This document shows, piece by piece, positions 46,385-55,946 of a stretch of 64,000 nucleotides of DNA. This DNA is from CAVXJN01 sp963773585 (GTDB lineage Bacteria; Pseudomonadota; Gammaproteobacteria; JASBUN01). Numbering within the stretch: the first letter of the stretch is position 1; every line of letters starts with the position of its first letter. The stretch is from positions 372,001-436,000 of the forward strand of contig CAVZBR010000001.1 of the NCBI GenBank assembly GCA_963773585.1, given 5' to 3'. Both the position numbers and the translations under genes were made by a program. The notes beneath the pieces were generated by a model. That model was given only the letters and a program-made list of their open reading frames with translations. It was not told the origin of the DNA and made no database searches.

Positions 46385-46948
46385 TCAAACACGGGAAATG
46401 AATTCGCCGGTGAGGGTGTTGACCTTGACCTGCTCCCCGGCTGCCAGGTATTCAGGCACCTGCACCACCAGACCGGTGTTGAGCGTGGCCGGCTTGTTGC
46501 GGGCGGAAGCGGTTGCGCCTTTCATGGCCGGCGACGTGTCGACGACTTCCAGGATCACGGTAGCGGGCAGTTCGATGCCAAGCACGACGCCATCGGCGAT
46601 CAAGGCGTAAATGTTTTCGAGGCCGTCGACCAGGTAAGGACGTTCGTCGGCCACGGCGTCGTCAGCGAGACTGTACTGCTCGTAGGTCTCGGCATCCATA
46701 AACGTACAGCCGTCGGTATCCTGAAACAGATATTGCACCGGCCGGCGTTCGAACTCCACCGACTGCAGCATGTCGTCGCCCTTGAAGCTGCGCTCGAATT
46801 TCTGCTTGCTGGCGACATCCTGGCCGCGGGCCTTGTACAAGGTATTGCCACTGCGGGAGGAAGCGGTTTGCACTTGCACTTCTTTGATGTAGATGCTGCG
46901 GCCGTCGAGCTGGATTACGTGGCCTTTTTTCAATTCACTGGCTTTCAT
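46385..46948 (-). CDS. yeiP: Elongation factor P-like protein EfpL (YeiP)
   Basis: The 187-residue protein is the EF-P paralogue EfpL/YeiP. It has the N-terminal KOW-like domain with the SSRSGNTLYKAR loop, where an Arg-containing loop replaces the modified Lys of EF-P, and two OB domains (SFKGDDMLQSVEFERR, then SARNKPATLNTGLVVQVPEYL). EfpL helps ribosomes through difficult peptide sequences. It lies 9 bp upstream of the NodI-like gene on the same strand and may be co-transcribed with it. Confidence 0.93.
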   Translation of the reverse strand: MKASELKKGHVIQLDGRSIYIKEVQVQTASSRSGNTLYKARGQDVASKQKFERSFKGDDMLQSVEFERRPVQYLFQDTDGCTFMDAETYEQYSLADDAVADERPYLVDGLENIYALIADGVVLGIELPATVILEVVDTSPAMKGATASARNKPATLNTGLVVQVPEYLAAGEQVKVNTLTGEFISRV

Positions 46949-47035
46949 GGGATGGTTGCCGCTGGGCGTTGGGGAACAGGGTCGCTATTGTAGCGGCTGG
47001 GGCAAACGGCGGCCACGAACCATGATCGGTGAACG

Positions 47036-47061
47036 AAAAAAAGCCCGGCCGAAGGCCGGGC
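47036..47061 (-). terminator. Rho-independent terminator after the first EF-hand gene
   Basis: Read on the minus strand, an 8-bp perfect stem (GCCCGGCC, loop TTC, GGCCGGGC) is followed by seven T residues. It is 33 bp after the stop codon of the EF-hand gene at 47094-47417 and before the efpL start. Confidence 0.9.
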
Positions 47062-47093
47062 TCTGCGGTCAACACCGGCCGATTAGAGCGACA

Positions 47094-47417
47094 TCAATCG
47101 CTGCCGGCTTTGGCAGGTTTGTCGCTCGGCGCGGAACTCGAGTGCGACATACTCGACTTCTTGGTGTGGCGCCCAACCTCGAAAGCGCTGAATTCGGACT
47201 TGGTGATCGTGCCGTCGCTGTCGGCGTCCGCGGCGCTCCAGTCTTTCTTCAGAGTCTTGTTGGCTTTGGCTTCGTCCTTGCTGATCTTGCCGTCGTGGTT
47301 CTTATCCAATTTGTTGAACTGTTTGTCGTACTTCGTGCTGCTGTCCATGCTGTCTGCGGCGACCGATGCAGTCGCAAACACACTGGCCGCGATCAAAACC
47401 ATCAAACGCTTGTTCAT
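47094..47417 (-). CDS. Secreted EF-hand protein 1
   Basis: The 107-residue protein has a signal peptide (MVLIAASVFATASVAA) and two EF-hand calcium loops (DKNHDGKISKDE and DADSDGTITKSE). The tail is Ser/Lys-rich. Such small periplasmic EF-hand proteins probably buffer or sense calcium. The ATG at 47417 is chosen because it begins the signal peptide and has GGAGGA nearby. It ends in a strong terminator and is paralogous to the gene at 47650. Confidence 0.88.
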   Translation of the reverse strand: MNKRLMVLIAASVFATASVAADSMDSSTKYDKQFNKLDKNHDGKISKDEAKANKTLKKDWSAADADSDGTITKSEFSAFEVGRHTKKSSMSHSSSAPSDKPAKAGSD

Positions 47418-47600
47418 TACTGTTTCCTCCGCGGAGAAAAAATGGTCACGGGCCGGAGCCCTGAAGCTTCTGTCCGCCGACTTTGCGACGGTGGCGACAG
47501 TGTAGTCTTTCGCCGTCCGTGGACTAGTGGCGCGCACGCGATTCTACGTCGTCTTTTGACGTCATCGTTTTCAACGTCGTAAAAGGATCAAAAGCCGAAT

Positions 47601-47625
47601 GCGCGGGACCCGTAGCGGGTCCCGC
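47601..47625 (-). terminator. Hairpin after the second EF-hand gene
   Basis: An 11-bp stem (CGCGGGACCCG / CGGGTCCCGCG) with a 3-base loop lies 24 bp past the stop codon of the EF-hand gene at 47650-47961. On the minus strand only a weak T-rich stretch follows, so termination is likely but may be incomplete. Confidence 0.6.
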
Positions 47626-47649
47626 GAACCGTATCGAGACTTGCAGTTT

Positions 47650-47961
47650 CTACTTTTCGCCGGAAGCGTCGCCGCCGCTAGCCGGCGCAGCGGCGCCCGG
47701 GTTTTCAGCTTCGAATGCGCTGAACTCGGATTGGTCGATACTGCCGTCGGCATTGGCGTCGGCCTTGCTCCAGTTGGCCTTCAATTCGCCCTGTGCTTCC
47801 TCTTTGCTGATCTTGCCGTCACCGTTGCTGTCCAGGCTGCTGAACTGGTCGCCGCTGTTTCCCATAGCCGAGCCCGAACCGGTATCCTTCGACATGCCGG
47901 CCGCGCCGGCGCTGGCGGCGAACGCCGTGGCGGCAAGAAATACGAAGATTCGCTTGTCCAT
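47650..47961 (-). CDS. Secreted EF-hand protein 2
   Basis: The 103-residue protein has a signal peptide (FVFLAATAFAASAGAAG) and two EF-hand loops (DSNGDGKISKEE and DANADGSIDQSE), ending in a Gly/Ala-rich tail. It shares layout and loop spacing with EF-hand protein 1, so the pair arose by duplication. GTGAGGAG precedes the ATG. Each gene has its own hairpin, which suggests separate transcripts. Confidence 0.88.
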   Translation of the reverse strand: MDKRIFVFLAATAFAASAGAAGMSKDTGSGSAMGNSGDQFSSLDSNGDGKISKEEAQGELKANWSKADANADGSIDQSEFSAFEAENPGAAAPASGGDASGEK

Positions 47962-48262
47962 AGCTACAACTCCTCACGTGGAGAATGATGTTGGCCCCAG
48001 CGCGCCGAAACGCGTCGTGGCGGCCCTCTTGCCCGCCGTAGGAATGTCGGCGGTGGAGGAAGTGTAGGGGAGCCGTGATAGCCTGCAAGGACGCCTAAGT
48101 TGCCTCCCGGCTTGGCCCGGTTTAGCGTGACGGGAGTGTTACTGCTGATGCATTCGGCCCATGCAATGAACATATTTTCAACGCCCCAAAACGGTGATGA
48201 TCGGACACGACCTTGCGGATGATTGCGATGACAGAATGGTGCAGTGCAATCGGCGGCGAGCC
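47962..48262. other. Divergent spacer
   Basis: This 301-bp region separates the second EF-hand gene from the NnrU-family gene and should carry both promoters. I see no hairpin, repeat or coding frame with support. In-frame starts a few codons before 48263 exist for the NnrU gene, for example at 48236. Confidence 0.4.
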
Positions 48263-48814
48263 ATGTTGATTGCGGGCATGGTGTTGTTTTTCGCGACGCA
48301 CATGTTGCCCTGGTTGCCGCCGTTGCGGGCCGCAATGATCCGGGGCCTGGGGGAGCGCGCCTATCAAGGCGCGTTTGCGCTGCTATCGCTGGCGGGATTC
48401 GTGATGATGATCGCCGGTTTCGGCCGCGCGCCTTTCGTACCGGTGTACGCGCCACCGCCTTGGGGCGCGCATCTGGCGTTGGCGCTGATGTTGCCGGCAT
48501 CGGTTTTATTGGCCGCGGCCTATGCTCCGGGCAACGTACGCCGTTTCACGCGCCACCCGATGCTGTGGGGTGTCACGTTGTGGGCGCTGGCGCATCTGCT
48601 CGCCAACGGCGATCGCGCCGCGCTGTTGTTGTTCGGCGGCTTTGGGGTCTACGCCTTGCTGGACATGTTGTCGGCGAATTTACGCGGCACTCAGAAATCC
48701 ACAGCGCACGTCCCATGGTCGCGGGACGCATTCAACGTGATCATCGGTCTCGTGGTCTATGGCGGTCTGCTGCGTTTGCATCCGATTTTGTTCGGCGTGT
48801 CGCCATTGCATTGA
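48263..48814 (+). CDS. NnrU family membrane protein
   Basis: The 183-residue protein has about five helices and the family signature HPMLWGVTLWALAHLLANGD (about residues 94-113), which contains the conserved His-Pro. NnrU proteins were first linked to denitrification, but members occur widely, and some relatives are isomerases of the MDS/isoprenylcysteine-methyltransferase-like fold. The start is uncertain by about nine codons. The ABC ATPase gene follows after 2 bp. Confidence 0.88.
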   Translation: MLIAGMVLFFATHMLPWLPPLRAAMIRGLGERAYQGAFALLSLAGFVMMIAGFGRAPFVPVYAPPPWGAHLALALMLPASVLLAAAYAPGNVRRFTRHPMLWGVTLWALAHLLANGDRAALLLFGGFGVYALLDMLSANLRGTQKSTAHVPWSRDAFNVIIGLVVYGGLLRLHPILFGVSPLH

Positions 48815-48816
48815 AC

Positions 48817-49533
48817 GTGGATACGCTTCCGCCGGAAACCGAGTCTCCGCTGCTGCAGGTGCGCGACCTGCAGCGTGCGTTTCGAGAGGGCGACCGTACG
48901 CGCAGCGTCCTGCGCGGTGTCGACCTGCAAGTGCAGCGTGGCCGGATCGTCGCCCTGTTGGGACGCAGCGGCTCTGGTAAATCCACGCTCCTCAATCTGC
49001 TCAGCGGCATCGATTACCCCGACGAAGGTTCGATTCATATCGACGGTATCGAGATCAGCGCATTATCGGAGCGCGAGCGCACTTTGTTCCGGCGCCGTCA
49101 CATCGGGTTCATCTATCAGTTCTTCAATCTGATCCCGACCCTGAGCGTGGTCGAGAACGTGCGCCTGCCGCTGGAACTCATCGGCCGACGCCGGGACTCG
49201 GCAGCCGAAGCACTGCGGTTGCTGGCCGAAGTGGCGTTGGCCGATCGCGCCGACGCGTTTCCGGACCGCCTGTCCGGCGGCGAACAACAACGGGTCGCCA
49301 TTGCCCGGGCACTGGTGCATGAACCGGTCCTGGTGCTCGCGGACGAACCCACCGGTAACTTGGATGCCGAAAGCGGTCGCCGGGTGCTGGCGCTGCTGCA
49401 ACGTCTGGTTCGGGAGCGCGGCCAGACGTTGATCGTGGTCACCCATTCCAGGGAAGTGGCGGCGATCGCCGACCAAGTGCTGGTGTTGCAGGACGGCCGT
49501 CCTGCAGGCATGGAGGAACAGCAGGGATGGTGA
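48817..49533 (+). CDS. ABC transporter ATP-binding protein (LolD/AttE-like)
   Basis: The 238-residue ATPase shows GRSGSGKSTLLNLLSG (Walker A), LSGGEQQRVAIARAL (signature) and VLADEPTGNLD (Walker B), typical of LolD/MacB-type mechanotransmission ABC systems. The start is GTG at 48817 (TTG at 48811 is an alternative). Its stop codon overlaps the FtsX permease gene by 7 bp. With the permease and the AttH-like lipoprotein it forms an AttEFGH-type system. Confidence 0.92.
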   Translation: MDTLPPETESPLLQVRDLQRAFREGDRTRSVLRGVDLQVQRGRIVALLGRSGSGKSTLLNLLSGIDYPDEGSIHIDGIEISALSERERTLFRRRHIGFIYQFFNLIPTLSVVENVRLPLELIGRRRDSAAEALRLLAEVALADRADAFPDRLSGGEQQRVAIARALVHEPVLVLADEPTGNLDAESGRRVLALLQRLVRERGQTLIVVTHSREVAAIADQVLVLQDGRPAGMEEQQGW

Positions 49534-52064
49534 GTCTCGCCCAGCGCGCCGGTTGGCGATTCCTGTGGCGCCATCCCTGGCAGGTGGCGCTGGCGGTGCT
49601 GGGGGTGGCGCTCGGGGTAGCGGTGGTGGTGGCCGTGGATCTGGCCAATACCAGCGCCGCACGCGCCTTCGACCTTTCCATGTCCGAACTGTATGGTCAC
49701 GCGAGCGATCAAATCCTGGGCGGACCGGCGGGCGTCGACGAGCAGCTTTATGTGCGTTTGCAGCGCCGGGCCGGCGCACCGCCTGCCGCGCCCGTGGTGG
49801 AAGCCTATGGAACATTGGACCAACAGCCGGTGCATCTGCTGGGCGTCGATCCGTTTGCCGAGCGCCGTTTTCGCGATCTGCTGGCGGACACCGCCGCCGC
49901 TGATCGCGGCGCGCAGGCCGCACGCCTTTTGACCGAGGCCAATGCCGTGCTGTTGGCGGCGCCGACCGCACAGCGTCTCGGTCTGCGCACCGGCGACGAC
50001 GCCGGTCTGATGATCGGCGGTCGTCAGCGACAAGTACATATCGTCGGCCTGCTCCATGCTGGCAGCGGCGGCGCGGCCGCTGTGGAAGGGCTGGTGGTGG
50101 CCGACATCGCCACGGCCCAGGAATTGGCGGGCATGGTCGGGCGCCTGAGCCGTATCGATTTGATTTTGACCCCGGCACAGCGCATGCAGCTGGCGAAAGA
50201 CCTGCCTGCGGACGTGCAACTGCTGAGCGCGGCAGGACGCAGCCGTACCACCGAGCAGATGACCGATGCATTCACCACCAACCTCACCGCCATGAGCTTG
50301 CTGGCGATGGTGGTGGCCATGTTCCTGATCTACAACAGCGTCACTTTCATGGTGCTGCAGCGGCGTCGGCTGCTGGGTACGTTACGGGCTCTGGGCGTCA
50401 CCGGTGCCGAGGCGTTCCGGCTGGTGCTGATCGAAGCGCTGGCGCTCGGCATTGTCGGCACCTTGTTCGGTCTGGTGGCCGGCACGTTGCTGGGCGAAGC
50501 GCTGTTGCAGCTGGTGACCCGTACCATCAATGACCACTATTTCGTGCTCACCGTGACCGAGTATCTGCTGACACCGGCGCCGTTGTGGAAGGGCGCACTG
50601 CTGGGCCTGGGCGCGACCTTGCTGGCGGCGACTGCGCCGGCGTTGGAAGCGGCCAACACCTCACCCCATGCCGCCTTGCAACGCTCGCAACTGGAGGCGC
50701 GCAGTCATTGGCTGGCGCCCCGGCTGGCATTTCTTGGCTTGCTGCTGGCGGGCGCCGGACTGGCGCTGTTGTGGGCGAGTGAACGCAGTCTGCTGGCGGG
50801 ATTCGGCGCCTTGTTTCTGTTGCTGGTCGGCATTGCCGCGGCAACGCCCTATGCGGTGTATTGGATGGTGCGTGTGACCGCGCCGCTGGCGTCGCACCTT
50901 GGCATCGAAGCGCGTTTGCTGTTGCAGGGAATCGCCGCGTCCCTGAGCCGGACCGGTGTGGCCATCGCCGCATTGACCCTGGCGGTCGCCACGACCGTCG
51001 GCGTCGGCGTCATGGTGGAAAGTTTTCGCGACAGCGTCGCCCGCTGGCTGGAGACAAGCCTGCAGGCGGACATCTACGTCTCGGTGAACACTTTACGCGC
51101 CGGCCACAGTCGCGGCGATCTGCCGCCGCCATTGATCGACGAACTGGCGGCACTACCGGGCGTGTCCGGAATTTCGCGGGGCAGGAGCGTAACCCTGACC
51201 ACGTCCGAGGGCCTGACGGACGTGTTTGCCCTTGGACTGAGCGATCATCTGACGCCCCGTTATCCGCTGGTGCAGGGGGAACCCGACGCGGTCTGGCAGC
51301 GCTTTCGCAGCGGTGACGCCGTACTGGTGTCGGAGCCGTTGGCCTGGCGGCGCAAACTGCATGCAGGCGATACCGTCAGCTTGCCGACCGAGCGCGGACC
51401 GCAGTCATTTGCGATCGCGGCAGTGTATTACGACTATGGTTCCGAACAAGGCGAAGTGCTGATGTCGCGGCAATTGTACTTGCGCTATTTCGACGATCCC
51501 GGCGTCGGCGGCATCGGCTTGTATCTGGCACCGAAGGCGTCGTTAGAGGACATGCTGACACAAGTGCGCGCCCGAGTGGCCCAGTGGGCGCCGAAGCAGG
51601 CCATCGTGATTCGCTCCAACGCCCAGCTGCGGGCTTTGTCTCTCGATATTTTCGACCGTACCTTCGTCATCACCAACGTGTTGCGCACCCTTGCCGTGCT
51701 GGTTGCATTCGTCGGCATTCTCAGCGCGCTGATGGCGCTGCAATTGGAGCGGGCGAAGGAAATGGCGGTGCTGCGCGCCACCGGCTTCACCCCCGGTCAG
51801 GTGTTGACCATGGTGACCGCGCAGACCGGGTGCATGGGGTTGGCGGCGGGTGTCCTGGCGGTGCCGACGGGACTGGTGCTGGCGGCATTGCTGACACACG
51901 TCATCAATCGCCGCGCCTTCGGCTGGTCCATGGACATGGCGATCGAACCGCACCTGTTGTTGCAGGGTGTGGGGCTGGCGCTGCTGGCGGCGTTGCTGGC
52001 CGGCCTCTGGCCCGGCTGGCGCATGGCGCGCACTTCGCCGGCGGCCGCGTTGCGCGAAGAATGA
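49527..52064 (+). CDS. FtsX-family ABC permease (AttFG-like)
   Basis: The 845-residue protein has an N-terminal helix, a large periplasmic domain and three helices, then a second half with the same pattern ending in FtsX-type helices (VAFVGILSALMALQLERAKEMAVLRATGF). It is thus a fusion of two FtsX-like units, as in AttF/AttG and YbbP-type proteins. It works with the ATPase encoded upstream, probably moving a lipid or lipoprotein across the envelope. Its stop codon overlaps the AttH-like gene (ATGA). Confidence 0.9.
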   Translation: MVSLAQRAGWRFLWRHPWQVALAVLGVALGVAVVVAVDLANTSAARAFDLSMSELYGHASDQILGGPAGVDEQLYVRLQRRAGAPPAAPVVEAYGTLDQQPVHLLGVDPFAERRFRDLLADTAAADRGAQAARLLTEANAVLLAAPTAQRLGLRTGDDAGLMIGGRQRQVHIVGLLHAGSGGAAAVEGLVVADIATAQELAGMVGRLSRIDLILTPAQRMQLAKDLPADVQLLSAAGRSRTTEQMTDAFTTNLTAMSLLAMVVAMFLIYNSVTFMVLQRRRLLGTLRALGVTGAEAFRLVLIEALALGIVGTLFGLVAGTLLGEALLQLVTRTINDHYFVLTVTEYLLTPAPLWKGALLGLGATLLAATAPALEAANTSPHAALQRSQLEARSHWLAPRLAFLGLLLAGAGLALLWASERSLLAGFGALFLLLVGIAAATPYAVYWMVRVTAPLASHLGIEARLLLQGIAASLSRTGVAIAALTLAVATTVGVGVMVESFRDSVARWLETSLQADIYVSVNTLRAGHSRGDLPPPLIDELAALPGVSGISRGRSVTLTTSEGLTDVFALGLSDHLTPRYPLVQGEPDAVWQRFRSGDAVLVSEPLAWRRKLHAGDTVSLPTERGPQSFAIAAVYYDYGSEQGEVLMSRQLYLRYFDDPGVGGIGLYLAPKASLEDMLTQVRARVAQWAPKQAIVIRSNAQLRALSLDIFDRTFVITNVLRTLAVLVAFVGILSALMALQLERAKEMAVLRATGFTPGQVLTMVTAQTGCMGLAAGVLAVPTGLVLAALLTHVINRRAFGWSMDMAIEPHLLLQGVGLALLAALLAGLWPGWRMARTSPAAALREE

Positions 52065-53191
52065 ACCGCTACCTCGTTGCGCTCTCGGTGTCGTTGGCGG
52101 TCTTGCTCGGCGCCTGCGATCAGCCGCAGTCCGCACCACAGGCGAAGGCGCTGCGACTCGGTGACGTATTGGGCGAAACGTCGGCAACAGGCTTCGCTCG
52201 CGCAGAGCGGGTACGCACATTCGAGTTTCCCGCCGATCACGGACCGCATCCGCGCTTTCGCAGCGAGTGGTGGTATTTCACCGGCAATCTGCAAACCGCC
52301 GATGGCCGGCACTTCGGTTATCAATGGACTTTGTTTCGCTTCGCATTGGCGCCGCAACGGCCGCAACGCGCTTCCAATTGGGCAACCAACCAAATGTACA
52401 TGGCGCACTTCACCATTACCGACGCGCAGGCGCAGCGGTTTCAGTGGTCCGAAAAAGTCGAGCGCGGCGCATTGGGACTGGCCGGCGCCGAAGGGCAGCC
52501 GTTGCGCTTGTGGATCGACGACTGGAAACTGGATTCCGCGGGCGGGTACTGGAAACTACATGCCCAAGGCGATGACGGCAGCCGCCTCGATCTGTCGCTG
52601 ACGCCAGTCAAACCCATCGTTCTGCAGGGCGATGCGGGCCTGAGCCGCAAAAGCGATGCTCCGGGCAACGCATCGTATTACTACTCCATTCCGCGGTTGC
52701 GCAGCAAAGGCGAATTGACCATCGGCGGCCAGCGCTATGCGGTGCAGGGCGATTCGTGGATGGATCGGGAATGGAGTACCAGCGCCCTCGGTCCGCAACA
52801 AAGCGGTTGGGACTGGTTCTCGCTGCATCTGGACGACGGTTACGATCTCATGTTCTATCGATTGCGGCGCGAGGACGGCACCGTCGACGCGCATAGCAAC
52901 GGCACGCTGATCGATGCCCAGGGCGACGTGGTGCACCTGAATCGCGAACAGGTGCGGACCGAAGTGCTCAGCCACTGGCGTAGTTCGGATGGCGTCGATT
53001 ATCCTGCGCGATGGCGCATTAAAATTCCAAGCGCACAACTCGACGTGCAGGTGCAGCCGACCGTTGCAGATCAGGAGTTGCACGGTTCCGTGCGCTATTG
53101 GGAAGGCGCAGTAGAAGTACAGGGCAGGCATCGCGGACAAAGCGTGCAAGGCCGCGGCTATATGGAGTTGGCCGGTTACGACAAAGACTGA
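52061..53191 (+). CDS. AttH/CrtC-like lipocalin-fold lipoprotein
   Basis: The 376-residue protein has a lipoprotein signal with the lipobox LGAC (Cys near residue 19) and then two lipocalin-like halves containing SEWWYFTGNLQTADGRHFGYQWTLFRF and GDSWMDREWSTSALGPQQSGWDWFSLHLDDG. These are hallmarks of the AttH / carotenoid 1,2-hydratase (CrtC) family. It is probably an outer-membrane-facing lipid-binding partner of the ABC system encoded upstream. It ends the operon. Confidence 0.9.
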   Translation: MNRYLVALSVSLAVLLGACDQPQSAPQAKALRLGDVLGETSATGFARAERVRTFEFPADHGPHPRFRSEWWYFTGNLQTADGRHFGYQWTLFRFALAPQRPQRASNWATNQMYMAHFTITDAQAQRFQWSEKVERGALGLAGAEGQPLRLWIDDWKLDSAGGYWKLHAQGDDGSRLDLSLTPVKPIVLQGDAGLSRKSDAPGNASYYYSIPRLRSKGELTIGGQRYAVQGDSWMDREWSTSALGPQQSGWDWFSLHLDDGYDLMFYRLRREDGTVDAHSNGTLIDAQGDVVHLNREQVRTEVLSHWRSSDGVDYPARWRIKIPSAQLDVQVQPTVADQELHGSVRYWEGAVEVQGRHRGQSVQGRGYMELAGYDKD

Positions 53192-53381
53192 CGGATCGGT
53201 CTATTGGCCGCCGTGTCGGGCATAGCCCGACCGATGTAACCAGAGACGTGTGGGCCGCTTCGCCAACCGGCGACCAGCAACCGTTTGCACGCGTTGACCC
53301 AACGTGGATGAATGGTGGCTCTTCGCTCGGACGTCTCCATAGGTCGGCCTGTTGGCCGACTTTGCCAGCCGATCGCCGGCC
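53192..53381. repeat. Spacer with three short palindromes
   Basis: Between the AttH-like gene and the convergent lipoprotein gene lie three hairpin elements: CGGTCTATTGGCCG (53197-53210), GTCGGGC-ATA-GCCCGAC (53215-53231) and GTCGGCC-TGTT-GGCCGAC (53343-53360). The second may end the AttH transcript. The first and third look like members of the REP-like family seen at 55.7 and 62 kb. Confidence 0.6.
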
Positions 53382-53717
53382 TCAGCGCAGTGGACATACT
53401 TCGCGCCCCGCCTGCTCCGCCTGCACGGTGCGAATATCGGCATTGCGGCGCAGCCGTTCGACCACGCCCGTATACGCCGCCGGCGTGACCGACTCGGCGA
53501 ACTTGATCACCACGACACCGTTCTTATGCACGCGATACGACGCGCGTTGGGTCAGATCCTCTTCAAACAGAATCGACGCTACCTGGTTGTCCGCGGCGCT
53601 CTGCAATTGCCGTTCCCGTTCCGTCAGTGTGTTTTCCGGCGTACACGCGCCCGCAAACAACAATGCGCAGATGCTCAATGTCGACATGGTTCGCAACACA
53701 ATGTGTTTCTTCATCAC
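53382..53717 (-). CDS. Small lipoprotein of unknown function
   Basis: The 111-residue protein has a lipoprotein signal peptide with lipobox FAGAC (Cys near residue 25) and a mature part of about 85 residues. It contains NQVASILFEEDLTQRASYRVHKNGVVVIKFAESVTP, which may form a small alpha/beta domain. No family is recognised. It is probably anchored in the outer membrane and transcribed alone. Confidence 0.75.
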   Translation of the reverse strand: MMKKHIVLRTMSTLSICALLFAGACTPENTLTERERQLQSAADNQVASILFEEDLTQRASYRVHKNGVVVIKFAESVTPAAYTGVVERLRRNADIRTVQAEQAGREVCPLR

Positions 53718-53814
53718 CTTGCTGGCCCCCTGCTTGATCGGCGAATGCCGGAGCCACCTGCGACCGCTGCTTTCGCACCCGCAGCCACGGATGCAAGTTT
53801 CAACTGCGCTGCGG

Positions 53815-55617
53815 TTACAACCGATAGCCGCGCTCGATATCCTCGTTCAACAACACACCGTATACGCGCACCACCCCCGGTACAGTATGGCGCGTCACGT
53901 ACAATGCTTCCGCCCCCGTCTCCTGCATGACCTGACGCGCCTCCTGCAGATTCGCCTGCATATCGATGGGCGCAGCCTGCAGCCGCGCGCCGGGAAGTTC
54001 ACGTAGATCGAAAGACGCGTCGTCGGGATTTTCCTTCAATGCGCGCACCAGATCCACCGCGGCCAGAAGCACGTCCGGCTGGTCCGGATCGCGCACCAGC
54101 AGCCATTTTTGATTGTCTGCCAGGCTCTGCTCGGCCCGCGCCCGCTCGACTTGGCCCGACAAGGTGGCGACTCCGCGTTCCATGACCCCGGCGACGCCGA
54201 CCCGGCGCAGACTTTGGGCGAGCGCGTCATTGCGGTAGTCGATGCCGCGGATGTGCATGCCCGTGCGGAATATTGACTCGCGCCGAAACAACATGCCGTA
54301 GGCGATGGTCGCCGTGATCACAGCCAGCATGCCCGGCAGCAGCACCTGCGGATGGCCGGTGAGTTCGAGCATGGCGACCAGCCCCGTCAGCGGTGCCTGC
54401 AAGGTTCCAGCCATCATCGCGCCCATGCCGATCAAGGCATACATGCCGACTGCGCCCGGCGGCGCGAGGCCGGCCGCGGCCGCCGACGCCCCCAGCAAGG
54501 CCCCGGTAGCTGCGCCCAACACCAGGCTCGGACCGATTACGCCGCCGGGAATGCCCAGCCCCAAGGCGGCGCTGCTGGCGATGAACTTGAGTGCAAGCAG
54601 GGTGAGCAGGAACACGATTTCCAGATGCCCGTCGAGGGCACGGGTGATAGCCTGGTCGCCAATGCCGAGCACTGCAGGTTGCAGCAGGCCGCAGATGCCG
54701 ACGATCAGGCCCGCCAGACTCAGGCCCAGCCATACCGGTATGCGCATCCCGGCGCGCGCCAGCAGTTCCATGACCCGTCCAAATCCCGCGCCCAACGCGC
54801 CCACCGCGATGCCCAGCACAACGATGTACGGCAATTGCAGCAACGAACCCAGTTGCAGCAGCGGGACTTGAAAGGCCAGGTTCTCGCCGAACACCAACCG
54901 CGTGAGGAAAGTTGCGCTCACCGAAGCCAGGATCACCGGCGCGAATCCGGCGACGGTGTATTCCATCATCAACACTTCCATGGCGAACACGGTGCCTGCC
55001 AACGGGATGTTGAACGACGCGGCAATTCCGGCTGCGGCGCCGCACGCAAGCATGACCCGCAAACTGTTGTTGGGTAGTTGCAGCGCCTGGGCGGGTAGGT
55101 TGCTGCTGGCGGCGCCCAGATGCGCACTCGGACCTTCACGGCCGATGGATTGGCCGCTGACGATGGCCGCGACGCCACCGAGAAACTGCGCCAGTGCATT
55201 GCGCCACGGCAAGTGGCCCTGGTGATAGGCCAAGCGCTCCATGATGTGCAAGACGCCGACCCGGCGTTGGCCGTCGGAAAGAAACTGAAACCCTACACCC
55301 AACAGCACGCCGCCGCCCAAAGGCAGCAGCAGCCGCCACAGCGCGGGCATCTGTTCGTAGTGTTCGACGCCGAAGCCGGCGCCCGGCACCCAAGCAATCC
55401 GGATCCACTGCACCGTGAGCCGAAAGGCGATGATGGTCAGGCCCGCGAGCACGCCGCTGATCACGCCCAGCAGCGCCAGTTGCGGCAGGGCGTCCGGGCG
55501 CGAGACCCGAAGCCGGAAATTGTCCAGGGCGCGCACCCAGGCGATGCGCCAGCGATGGCCGAAAGATCGTTGCATGGCGTCAGATAGCGATGCGTACATG
55601 CGGAATGATTGGCCCAT
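53815..55617 (-). CDS. ClC-family chloride channel or antiporter
   Basis: The 600-residue protein is a ClC protein. It has the anion-path motifs GQSIGREGPSAHLGA (GREGP) and LGLGIPGGVIGPSLVLGA, with about ten or more helices. The Glu in GREGP is the gating residue. A C-terminal region of about 150 residues looks like a degenerate CBS pair (GVMERGVATLSGQ...). The start is set at 55617; an ATG at 55599 is also possible. It probably moves chloride with or without protons. Confidence 0.92.
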   Translation of the reverse strand: MGQSFRMYASLSDAMQRSFGHRWRIAWVRALDNFRLRVSRPDALPQLALLGVISGVLAGLTIIAFRLTVQWIRIAWVPGAGFGVEHYEQMPALWRLLLPLGGGVLLGVGFQFLSDGQRRVGVLHIMERLAYHQGHLPWRNALAQFLGGVAAIVSGQSIGREGPSAHLGAASSNLPAQALQLPNNSLRVMLACGAAAGIAASFNIPLAGTVFAMEVLMMEYTVAGFAPVILASVSATFLTRLVFGENLAFQVPLLQLGSLLQLPYIVVLGIAVGALGAGFGRVMELLARAGMRIPVWLGLSLAGLIVGICGLLQPAVLGIGDQAITRALDGHLEIVFLLTLLALKFIASSAALGLGIPGGVIGPSLVLGAATGALLGASAAAAGLAPPGAVGMYALIGMGAMMAGTLQAPLTGLVAMLELTGHPQVLLPGMLAVITATIAYGMLFRRESIFRTGMHIRGIDYRNDALAQSLRRVGVAGVMERGVATLSGQVERARAEQSLADNQKWLLVRDPDQPDVLLAAVDLVRALKENPDDASFDLRELPGARLQAAPIDMQANLQEARQVMQETGAEALYVTRHTVPGVVRVYGVLLNEDIERGYRL

Positions 55618-55946
55618 AGTACGGCGCGCGGCGACAGTAATCGACCGTCGGCGCTTGCGCGCGCCAGCCCGGACGCCGAGCCACGACCGCGCGATACCAA
55701 GTGATAGCAATCGATCGATCGGGCGGGCTATTTGCCCGCCGTCGCGATGATTCGGCCTCCACGCAGGGGTTCACCTGAGGGGCACATAGGGCGGACTGTT
55801 TGCCCGCCGCAGTATGAAACCGTGTCGGCGCGCAAAACGCCCCCTATGATGCGCTGGGAAGGTCAGCCGTAGGGCGGTCTGCCGGCCGCCGTGCACCGCA
55901 GCCGCGCCCTGCATACAGTGATGCCGCGAGCCGTCTCATCCCAGTC
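55618..55946. repeat. Spacer with three REP-like palindromes
   Basis: This 329-bp spacer, between the ClC gene and the DUF3240 gene, holds GGCGGGC-TATTT-GCCCGCC (55722-55740), TAGGGCGGACTGTTTGCCCG (55788-55807) and TAGGGCGGTCTGCCGGCCGC (55870-55889). All fit the pattern TAGGGCGGnCTGTTTGCCCG with imperfect inverted ends. No gene is supported. Confidence 0.7.
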
